Assembly (NCBI GenBank): GCA_030430515.1
Contig: JAUIKX010000038.1
Coordinates: forward strand, 1-15,637
Direction: 5' to 3'
Length of the DNA stretch: 15,637 nt
DNA from: Gammaproteobacteria bacterium
Lineage (GTDB): Bacteria > Pseudomonadota > Gammaproteobacteria > Pseudomonadales > Azotimanducaceae
How positions within the stretch are numbered: position 1 is the stretch's first letter; each line of letters starts with the position of its first letter. The notes under the pieces were generated by a model. That model worked only from the letters and a program-made list of their open reading frames with translations. It had not been told where the DNA came from and searched no databases. Made by a program: the position numbers and the translations under genes. Shown here piece by piece: positions 6,337-12,739 of the stretch.

Positions 6337-8412
6337 ATGCGCTGGCTACTCTACATTCTCGTCGGACTTCTGCTGACAGTCACCCTCGCCCTCGGAATCG
6401 TGCGCTTTGCGCCCGCCACCGCGATCGCCGCAGCCAACGTGCTACAGAGCAGCGTGAAAATCGAAGCGGAAAATCCAACGATCAGCTTCTTTCCTCCCAG
6501 GTTGACCGCCACCAGCCTATCGATCGACGGTGAAGCATTCGAGGTGCAGGGGCAGGCCGCTGCCCTATCTGTCGATTTACAGGATTGGTGGGACGGCGCG
6601 CCTTTCTGGTCTTTGCGGGCGGAACACATCGTCCTGATGACGCGGGAAGACCAGTCGCCACCGGCCGCTGAGGAAGGCAGTGCGCCGACAGGCATCGATC
6701 TTTCGCCAGCATTCACCTTTACAAGAATCGACATCGACGTGCTCGCGATCAACGACCAGACGTTTCGGGTGGCGGCCCGAAACGACCGCGGAGTGCTCGA
6801 GGCCGAGGTCACATCCGAAAATCTTAACGCCACTGCATCGATTGGCCATCAGCATGCCCACGAATTTTCCGTGGTGTTCAATCAGAACGACATTCGCTTT
6901 GCCGGTGCCGGACAGCTGCATACTCTGCCACAACCCGAAATCAATCTGTCCACCGGCAGCTTCAATATGGGCACAACATCGGTCACGGACCTGCGTACCC
7001 TCGTTTCGTGCGCCCCATCCGGTCTCGACTGCGAGGTCAAAAACCTTCAGGCAAACGTCGAGATTGAAAACCTCGCCCCCATACGCGTGGATGTCTCCAG
7101 CACCATCAAAAACGCAGACAGCGGCATCGATGGAAATCTGAACGGAACGCTCGACGCGCTGCAGCTCGACGTCAGCGGCCAGTGGGTCGATGACACGGTG
7201 AAGTTCGATGTCGAAGCCTCCACAGACGCATGGCCGGGGTTTCTGCCGATCGTGCACTATGCTCCGGAGGACCTTGCCCCGTTCAAACTTTCCGCTCGCG
7301 GCAACTACAGCCCCGCCGCCTTCAAGCTCGAAACTTCAAGCATCAGTACCCCGAGCCATGAGGCGCAGGCAAATGCCAGCATCGATCTGGCGGAAGGAAC
7401 GTCTGTTGCTGTGGCCATCAACGCCCAACGTCTGCGTATACCGCTGATTCCGGCAGGAACAGAGGCCGAACCGGAAACAGCACCGAAAAATGACGACGAA
7501 CCACCGCCCCTGCTGAGCACCGAGCCTCTGGACTGGAGCTGGCTGGATACACTGAACCTGACCGCCAGCCTGAATACGGACGTACTTCAGCTGGAAGATG
7601 CCGTTTTCAACGCATTCAGTCTCGACGTCCACGCAAAAGACGGGGCGCTCAACATGCAGACCGGCTCCGGCGATCCTGAAAATCCTGATGACGGCGGCTT
7701 CGCCGGCACTCTGGAACTTGCAAGAGCAGGAGACGGCGTAGACACCACAGCTGACTTTCACCTCAACCGGATCGCGCTCGAAACGTTCGGCTTCGTGCCG
7801 CAGGAAGAGCTGACAGGCGGGAGAACCGAAGTTCTGCTGAATCTTCGCAGCAACGGCGCAAGCCCGGCAGATCTCGGCGCGCACGCCGAAGGAGAGATGT
7901 ACGCCATCGTCGAGGAGGCCGTGCTGCAGAACGATATGGTGGAGATCATCGGCAGCGACATCATCATGGAAGCACTCGAGAAGCTGAATCCATTCGTGAA
8001 GGACGACCCGAGCACCAACCTGGAGTGCGCACTGGTGCGCTTCGAAGCGACCGATGGTGTGCTGAAAAGCGACGACCAGCTCGTCATTGAAACCGACAAG
8101 ATGGAAATCGTCGGCAGCGGTTCCATCAACCTTGCGAATGAAGCGCTCAAAATCACGTTCAGCCCATCCGCAAAGTCCGGTGTTGGGGTGAATGCCGGCA
8201 GCCTGGTGTCGTTCCTCGCTCTGGGCGGCACCATCCGCGACCCCGGCCTCACCGTCGATGCGTTGGGTACGCTGAAGACGGGAGCCAGCATTGGCGCTGC
8301 AATCAGCACCGGTGGTGCTTCCCTGCTCGCTGAGGGTCTGATCAAACGAGCCGCCAATGCCGGTTCCGCGTGCGAAGCGTTCCGGAAGAATCGCACAAGC
8401 GCCGACAAGTGA
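6337..8412 (+). CDS. AsmA family protein (envelope lipid-transport bridge candidate)
   Basis: This 691-residue protein has one N-terminal membrane anchor (about residues 4-24) and then a long beta-rich periplasmic region. A proline- and acid-rich linker lies around residues 370-395, typical of AsmA proteins. The C-terminal AsmA domain follows, with an F-x-A-T-D-G-V-L-K-S-D-D block, then L-A-N-E-A-L-K-I-T-F and a G-G-T-I-R-D-P-G-L-T-V-D block. AsmA-family proteins (AsmA, TamB, YhdP, YdbH) are thought to form hydrophobic grooves that move phospholipid between inner and outer membranes. It opens a five-gene operon with pqiA-pqiA-pqiB-pqiC and overlaps the next gene by four bases (GTGA). The ATG lacks a clear ribosome binding site, and I see no convincing promoter in the 78 bases upstream. 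The family call is good; the individual role is inferred from context. Confidence 0.88.
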   Translation: MRWLLYILVGLLLTVTLALGIVRFAPATAIAAANVLQSSVKIEAENPTISFFPPRLTATSLSIDGEAFEVQGQAAALSVDLQDWWDGAPFWSLRAEHIVLMTREDQSPPAAEEGSAPTGIDLSPAFTFTRIDIDVLAINDQTFRVAARNDRGVLEAEVTSENLNATASIGHQHAHEFSVVFNQNDIRFAGAGQLHTLPQPEINLSTGSFNMGTTSVTDLRTLVSCAPSGLDCEVKNLQANVEIENLAPIRVDVSSTIKNADSGIDGNLNGTLDALQLDVSGQWVDDTVKFDVEASTDAWPGFLPIVHYAPEDLAPFKLSARGNYSPAAFKLETSSISTPSHEAQANASIDLAEGTSVAVAINAQRLRIPLIPAGTEAEPETAPKNDDEPPPLLSTEPLDWSWLDTLNLTASLNTDVLQLEDAVFNAFSLDVHAKDGALNMQTGSGDPENPDDGGFAGTLELARAGDGVDTTADFHLNRIALETFGFVPQEELTGGRTEVLLNLRSNGASPADLGAHAEGEMYAIVEEAVLQNDMVEIIGSDIIMEALEKLNPFVKDDPSTNLECALVRFEATDGVLKSDDQLVIETDKMEIVGSGSINLANEALKITFSPSAKSGVGVNAGSLVSFLALGGTIRDPGLTVDALGTLKTGASIGAAISTGGASLLAEGLIKRAANAGSACEAFRKNRTSADK

Positions 8413-9005
8413 ACGCCTGCCCCGCATGCGATACCGTCTGGAACGCTACTGAGCTGCCGCAGAATTGCGCCGCCCACTGCAGCCGGTGCGGCCACCACCT
8501 GTCTACCAACAGAACCAACGCGTTTGAGCATGCTCTTGCCTTCACCTGGGCCGGGCTCATCCTGCTCGCCATCGCCGCCACCCATCCGTTTCTGCTGTTC
8601 GCTGCTTCGGGCAGACAGGTATCAATGACGCTGTTCGACAGCGCTTTCTCACTGTTCGAATACGGGCAGGGTGTTCTGGGCTCAGTCGTGTTCACTTTCG
8701 TTTTCGTGGCACCAGCGGCACTGCTTCTCACCCAGGCTCTGTTGCTTCGCCTGCTCATCAGCGGCAGGCCTTCCATCTGGCTATGGCGCTTTGCGCGCGT
8801 ACTCGACATCCTCAAAACATGGAACATGATCGAGGTGTTTCTGATCAGCGTTTTCGTCAGCGCAGCCAAACTCGCATCGATGGCAGAACTCGATCTCGGC
8901 GTGGCGTTTTTCGCCTTTGTGGGCTTCACGCTCTGCACGCTGATCTCAGTGAATCTCATTGACACGGTGCAGCTCTGGCGCCGGATCGAAGCGCTCGACC
9001 GATGA
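8409..9005 (+). CDS. pqiA: PqiA-family membrane protein, first half
   Basis: This 198-residue protein corresponds to the N-terminal half of E. coli PqiA. A zinc-ribbon-like head has CxxC at residues 4/7 and 24/27. Four membrane segments follow, the third starting at the family motif L-K-T-W-N-M-I-E-V-F. PqiA is the inner-membrane partner of the MCE tunnel protein PqiB in lipid traffic across the envelope; the name comes from paraquat induction in E. coli. An in-frame GTG at 8370 would add 13 residues, but the GTG at 8409 makes a GTGA overlap with the asmA stop, like every other junction in this operon, and puts the first CxxC near the N-terminus as in relatives. There is no clear Shine-Dalgarno sequence, so translation is probably coupled to asmA. 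Confidence 0.85.
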   Translation: MNACPACDTVWNATELPQNCAAHCSRCGHHLSTNRTNAFEHALAFTWAGLILLAIAATHPFLLFAASGRQVSMTLFDSAFSLFEYGQGVLGSVVFTFVFVAPAALLLTQALLLRLLISGRPSIWLWRFARVLDILKTWNMIEVFLISVFVSAAKLASMAELDLGVAFFAFVGFTLCTLISVNLIDTVQLWRRIEALDR

Positions 9006-9601
9006 ACAGAGCAATCGAGCAGGGTTACCAGTGCTGCCTTCGGTGTACACGTCTCTGGCCTCGTGAGGCCACAGCCTGCAAACTTTGCGGTAAACCGCTG
9101 CACAGCCGCACACCAAAGAGCATCCAGGCCACCACGGCGCACCTGATCACAGCCATACTCTGCTACTTCCCGGCGAATTTTCTGCCGATCATGCAGACCA
9201 CCCAACTCGGGCAGGTTAAGGACAGCACCATTCTGGGCGGCGTCATCGTGCTCTGGGAACTCGGCGCTTACCCAACCGCCGCCGTCATATTCGCCGCGTC
9301 GGTCATGATTCCGATCGCCAAGATATTCGCACTGGGCTGGCTGTGCTGGTCGGCAAGGTTCGGCAGCCCACAGCCCGCAGAACCGCAGACCAGGCTCTAC
9401 CGCACCATTGAAACCATCGGCAGCTGGTCGATGATCGACGTCTTCGTTGTCGCCATGCTGGTGGCCCTGGTGCAGTTCGGCGGCCTGCTGACCATAGCGC
9501 CGGGTCCTGCAGCCTTAGCTTTCTGCGGTATGGTGGTCTTTACCATGTTCGCCGCGCACGCCTTCGATTCCAGACTGCTATGGGACCGCATAGAACCATG
9601 A
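9002..9601 (+). CDS. pqiA: PqiA-family membrane protein, second half
   Basis: This 199-residue protein is homologous to the C-terminal half of PqiA and is a distant duplicate of its upstream neighbour. It has its own zinc-ribbon-like head (C12xxC15 and C26xxC29) and four membrane segments, with the family motif G-S-W-S-M-I-D-V-F-V-V-A just before the third and L-L-W-D at the end. In E. coli both halves are one protein of roughly 420 residues, so here the two polypeptides probably assemble into one inner-membrane unit for PqiB. The ATG overlaps the previous stop as ATGA. This is not a recent frameshift: each half has a complete zinc head and its own start. Confidence 0.88.
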   Translation: MNRAIEQGYQCCLRCTRLWPREATACKLCGKPLHSRTPKSIQATTAHLITAILCYFPANFLPIMQTTQLGQVKDSTILGGVIVLWELGAYPTAAVIFAASVMIPIAKIFALGWLCWSARFGSPQPAEPQTRLYRTIETIGSWSMIDVFVVAMLVALVQFGGLLTIAPGPAALAFCGMVVFTMFAAHAFDSRLLWDRIEP

Positions 9602-11223
9602 ACAATCCCGAGATTCGCCCTGTGGGACGCTGGTCCGCCGTCTGGATCGTACCCATTGCCGCTCTGGTCATCGCCGCCTGGACACTGTGGCAGAACATAC
9701 TTTCCCAGGGTCCGGAAGTACGCATTACATTTGCCAGCGCCGAAGGCCTGAAAGCCGGCGAAACACCCGTAAAGCTCCTCGACGTCGAAGTGGGCTATGT
9801 AGAAGAGGTCAGGCTTTCAGACGACTATCAGCAGGTCATCGCCATCGTCCGTCTGGATCCGGACACCGAAGCGCTGCTCACCGATGACGCTCAGTTCTGG
9901 GTCGTCAGACCCCGCATCGGCAGCCAGGGTATCTCAGGCCTGTCTACCCTCCTTTCAGGCGCTTACATCGAGCTCGCTCCGGGATCCGGCGCAGCAGGCA
10001 AGCGGCAGTACCGCGGGCTGGACGACATGCCGCTCACACCGCCGAGCACTCCGGGCCTTCAGTTCCGCCTGCTTTCGGAGGGTTCGGCATCAGTAAACGT
10101 TGGCAGCCCTGTCATGTACAACGGCTTCGAAGTCGGACGCGTGGAAGGCCTGGAACTCGATGACGCTGGAAGAACCATATTCACGGCATTCGTGGATGCG
10201 CCATACGACGACCTCATCACCACCACCACCCGTTTCTGGAACGCATCCGGTATCTCAGTTGACGTGGGCGGCGAAGGCTTCAGCCTGCGCACGGAGAGCG
10301 TCGAGTCGCTGCTGACCGGCGGTATCGCCTTCGGCTTTCCAGACTCCAGCAATTACGGCCATGAAGTGGATACCGGCGTGCTTTTTTACCTGTACGCCGA
10401 TCAGGCAACCGCGGTCAAACGACCACACCAGTATGCCACCCAGTACATGCTTCTCTTTGACAGCTCCGTGCGCGGATTGCAGGTGGACGCGCCGGTTGAG
10501 TACCGCGGTATGCGCGTGGGTACCGTTGTGCAGGTGGGTCCGGAAAACGGCTCTGTGGAGAACGTCTGGTCGCACAACGATACGGCGATCCCGGTGGTGA
10601 TCGAGCTTGAACCCGGGTGGCTGGGTGACGACTCGGAGCAGGGTGCGGATGTGTTTTCCTCATCGCTCGAAGACGCGGTAAGCCGGGGACTCAGGGCCAG
10701 CCTGACCATCGGCAACCTGCTCACCGGAAGCCTGTTCATCGCGCTGGACTTTCACGAAGAAGCCGCAGACGACGTCATCAGCCAGAGGGACGGCAAGCTC
10801 GTGCTGCCCACCCGATCGACCGGACTGAGTCAGATCGAAGACAAAGTGGTCGCCCTTCTGAACAAGCTTCAGGCGCTGCCGCTGGAGCAGACACTCAGCG
10901 CAACCGAAGGCGCACTGACGAAAATGGAAGCCTCTCTCGCCGAAGCCGGTGACGCCATCAGAACCATCGATCTTCTGCTCAAGCAGGAAGGCACTCAGAA
11001 GCTGCCCGACAGCCTCGTCGATACTCTGGAAGACGTGCAGAATCTGCTCGGCGGGCTGTCTTCCGATGCGCCGCTCAGAAGAGAGTTGATCGACACGATG
11101 CGCCAGCTTCAGGACACTCTGAACGGCGCCAGCACCTTGCTCGAAACCTATGAACAGAAACCGAACGCACTGATATTCGGCAAGAAGAACGAGCCCGACC
11201 CCATTCCCGGAGAACGTCGATGA
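9598..11223 (+). CDS. pqiB: PqiB: MCE-domain envelope lipid-transport protein
   Basis: This 541-residue protein has an N-terminal membrane anchor at about 13-32 (W-S-A-V-W-I-V-P-I-A-A-L), followed by three MlaD/MCE domains at roughly 40-130, 155-245 and 275-385. Recognisable MCE pieces are G-L-K-A-G-E-T-P-V-K, then G-S-P-V-M-Y-N-G-F-E-V-G-R-V-E-G-L, and V-D-A-P-V-E-Y-R-G-M-R-V-G-T-V. The last 130 or so residues are helical, matching the needle-like C-terminus of E. coli PqiB (546 residues). PqiB hexamers stack MCE rings into a tunnel across the periplasm. I chose the ATG at 9598, not one six codons upstream, because it forms the ATGA overlap with pqiA seen at every junction in the operon. Nothing appears truncated. 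Confidence 0.95.
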   Translation: MNNPEIRPVGRWSAVWIVPIAALVIAAWTLWQNILSQGPEVRITFASAEGLKAGETPVKLLDVEVGYVEEVRLSDDYQQVIAIVRLDPDTEALLTDDAQFWVVRPRIGSQGISGLSTLLSGAYIELAPGSGAAGKRQYRGLDDMPLTPPSTPGLQFRLLSEGSASVNVGSPVMYNGFEVGRVEGLELDDAGRTIFTAFVDAPYDDLITTTTRFWNASGISVDVGGEGFSLRTESVESLLTGGIAFGFPDSSNYGHEVDTGVLFYLYADQATAVKRPHQYATQYMLLFDSSVRGLQVDAPVEYRGMRVGTVVQVGPENGSVENVWSHNDTAIPVVIELEPGWLGDDSEQGADVFSSSLEDAVSRGLRASLTIGNLLTGSLFIALDFHEEAADDVISQRDGKLVLPTRSTGLSQIEDKVVALLNKLQALPLEQTLSATEGALTKMEASLAEAGDAIRTIDLLLKQEGTQKLPDSLVDTLEDVQNLLGGLSSDAPLRRELIDTMRQLQDTLNGASTLLETYEQKPNALIFGKKNEPDPIPGERR

Positions 11224-11729
11224 ACTCAAAGACAGCAGGCATCATTCTTACGCTGATGCTCGCCTCCTGCGCCAGCGCACCGGACGATACGAAGTATTAT
11301 CTGCTGTCTGGAACGACAGAGAATTCCGCCGCCGAATGCGACCTCAGCGTTGGACGGATTACGATTCCGGCGTATCTCAGAACTTCCGCCATCATCGTGC
11401 AGACAGGCGAAAGCGAGTTGACGCCCGCAATCTCACACCGATGGAGCGAGCCGCTCGCCGACGGTATCCGGCGCGTGCTTTCGCGGTGCCTGACCGGCCG
11501 CAGCAATGAGCGTGTGAACATCGACATCCGCCATCTGCACGGCAACACGAACGGTCGAACACACCTCGAAGCCCGTTGGGCGTACCACCCATCAGGCATC
11601 GCCGGCGGGTTCAGTGAGGTTGAGGAGCAGAGTGGCGCAGGTTACGAACCGCTGGTGGCAAGCCACCGAAAGCTGCTGGCCGGACTATGCCGCGAGGTCT
11701 GCGCTAACCGCCCGCGACCTTTACGGTAA
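11220..11729 (+). CDS. pqiC: PqiC: ABC-type transport auxiliary lipoprotein
   Basis: This 169-residue lipoprotein has a lipobox L-A-S-C with the lipidated cysteine at residue 17, after a short hydrophobic signal. It matches the PqiC/DUF330 family: Y-Y-L-L-S near residue 27, then R-I-T-I-P-A-Y-L and the W-S-E-P-L-A-D-G-I block near 79. In E. coli PqiC is an outer-membrane lipoprotein that contacts the tip of PqiB. It is a little shorter than the E. coli protein (187). Residue 18 is A, with no inner-membrane-retention aspartate at +2, consistent with Lol sorting to the outer membrane. It starts with an ATGA overlap after pqiB. Its last 26 bases overlap the 3' end of the convergent yciH-like gene. 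Confidence 0.9.
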   Translation: MNSKTAGIILTLMLASCASAPDDTKYYLLSGTTENSAAECDLSVGRITIPAYLRTSAIIVQTGESELTPAISHRWSEPLADGIRRVLSRCLTGRSNERVNIDIRHLHGNTNGRTHLEARWAYHPSGIAGGFSEVEEQSGAGYEPLVASHRKLLAGLCREVCANRPRPLR

Positions 11730-12060
11730 ATCCTTTCTTTTCAAGGAGCGGTTTGATCTTCTGACGCTGCTCGCCCTGAAGTTCGATCACACCGTCTTTC
11801 ACAGAGCCGCCAACCCCGCAGGCTGCTTTCAACTCTTTGGCGAGTTTTTTCAAGGCAGCCTCCTCGAGCACGAGACCTCTGACCAGCGTCACACCGGCCC
11901 CTTTGCGGCCCTTTGTTTCCCGATGAAGACGAACGACCCCATCTCCGGTGGATGGCGTGGTCGATCGTTGCCCCTTGCAAACACATTCGGCAACCGGGCG
12001 TAGACAACCCGGACACATCCGCCCGCCATCGGTGCTGTAGACCAACCTGTTACCCGCCAT
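11704..12060 (-). CDS. yciH: SUI1/YciH-family translation factor with a cysteine-rich N-terminal motif
   Basis: This 118-residue protein matches E. coli YciH, the bacterial homologue of eukaryotic eIF1, which affects fidelity of initiation-complex assembly on the ribosome. The N-terminus R-L-V-Y-S-T-D-G-G-R and the SUI1 core (G-D-G-V-V-R-L, K-G-A-G-V-T-L-V, G-G-S-V-K-D-G-V-I-E-L-Q-G) are clear. Between them is C16-P-G-C19 with C26-V-C28, a possible metal knuckle absent from E. coli YciH but which I recall from Pseudomonas-type relatives. An upstream in-frame GTG at 12066 would add two residues; ATG at 12060 is preferred. It starts six bases after the glycosylase gene's stop, so the two form an operon. 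The stop lies inside the end of pqiC on the opposite strand. Confidence 0.92.
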   Translation of the reverse strand: MAGNRLVYSTDGGRMCPGCLRPVAECVCKGQRSTTPSTGDGVVRLHRETKGRKGAGVTLVRGLVLEEAALKKLAKELKAACGVGGSVKDGVIELQGEQRQKIKPLLEKKGFTVKVAGG

Positions 12061-12066
12061 GACCAC

Positions 12067-12660
12067 TCAAACCGTTCGATGAAGTATTGAAGATACACGC
12101 GTCCGCAGAAACGGCACCACCTCCGCTTCGAACCACGGGTGCTGACGCAGCCACAAATTGTTTCGCGGGCTTGGGTGCGGTGCTGGAACAAGCCCCGGCG
12201 CAAAATCCTGCCAGTGACGCGCGACTTCCGCAATCGAGTGCTTGCGCCATTCGGGCAGATGCCAGCCAATGGCATATTTACCAAGCACCACCGTCAGCTC
12301 GATGTCAGGCATCCCAGCCAGCAACGGCCGGCGCCAGGTGGCGGCGCATCGCGGATCCGGTGGAAGGTCACCGCTCCGGCCCCGGCCGGGATAGCAGAAC
12401 CCCATCGGCACGAGCGCGATCTTTTCGGCATCGTAGAAAGTCTGCCGGTCGACACCCAGCCAGTCACGCAGCCGTTCGCCGCTGGGGTCATTGAAGGGCA
12501 GGCCCGTTTCGTGAACCTTCGTTCCCGGCGCCTGGCCTACTACGAGAATGCGGGCATTGCGGTGAGCCTGCAGAACCGGTCTGGCACCCAGCGGCAACTC
12601 CGCCTCACACAATCGACAGGTGCGAATCTGCTCCAGGAGTCCAGAGAGGCTTTTCGGCAT
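12067..12660 (-). CDS. Uracil-DNA glycosylase family protein, likely [4Fe-4S] type
   Basis: This 197-residue protein of the uracil-DNA glycosylase superfamily (COG1573-like) would remove uracil, or a related damaged base, from DNA. Motif A is G-Q-A-P-G (42-46), followed by a conserved E-T-G-L-P-F-N-D-P-S-G-E-R-L-R-D-W-L block. The C-terminal loop motif is A-P-H-P-S-P-R-N. Cysteines at 15, 18, 89 and 105 give CX2C, 70 residues, C, 15 residues, C. This is close to the family-4 iron-sulphur ligand layout (C17, C20, C86, C102 in the Thermus enzyme), so a [4Fe-4S] cluster is likely. Classical family 4 has GEAPG in motif A, so the Q makes the subfamily uncertain. The ATG follows the upstream gene's terminator by only 27 bases and has no clear ribosome binding site. 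yciH follows in the same operon. Confidence 0.82.
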   Translation of the reverse strand: MPKSLSGLLEQIRTCRLCEAELPLGARPVLQAHRNARILVVGQAPGTKVHETGLPFNDPSGERLRDWLGVDRQTFYDAEKIALVPMGFCYPGRGRSGDLPPDPRCAATWRRPLLAGMPDIELTVVLGKYAIGWHLPEWRKHSIAEVARHWQDFAPGLVPAPHPSPRNNLWLRQHPWFEAEVVPFLRTRVSSILHRTV

Positions 12661-12668
12661 CCGCCAAG

Positions 12669-12674
12669 ATTATG
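12669..12674 (-). promoter_or_regulatory. Candidate -10 (CATAAT) for the glycosylase-yciH operon
   Basis: On the minus strand CATAAT matches the -10 consensus at 5 of 6. It sits between the U-tract of the upstream terminator and the glycosylase ATG at 12660. RNA from it would start at about 12662-12661, giving an almost leaderless message. The -35 position falls in the terminator's T-run and has no TTGACA match. Confidence 0.3.
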
Positions 12675-12687
12675 GTGCCTGCAGAAC

Positions 12688-12714
12688 AAAAAAAAGCCCC
12701 GCACGAGGCGGGGC
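12688..12714 (-). terminator. Rho-independent terminator of the PhoX-family gene
   Basis: Read on the minus strand, GCCCCGC, a five-base loop CTCGT and GCGGGGC form a perfect 7-bp GC stem (12714-12696), followed at once by eight Ts (12695-12688). It begins 25 bases after the stop of the PhoX-family gene. This is the clearest terminator in the window. Confidence 0.93.
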
Positions 12715-12739
12715 CTTCATTCTCGAGAGAGAGTCGACC

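Noticed and set aside
8370..8408. Upstream GTG start for the first PqiA half
   Set aside because: It would overlap asmA by 43 bases and add 13 residues not typical of the family; the GTG at 8409 gives the four-base overlap seen at the other operon junctions.
7336..8427. Long open frame of 363 codons on the minus strand
   Set aside because: It lies entirely antisense to the asmA gene and the start of pqiA, has cysteine- and glycine-rich low-sense protein with no family motif, and is a shadow of the biased codon use of the real gene.
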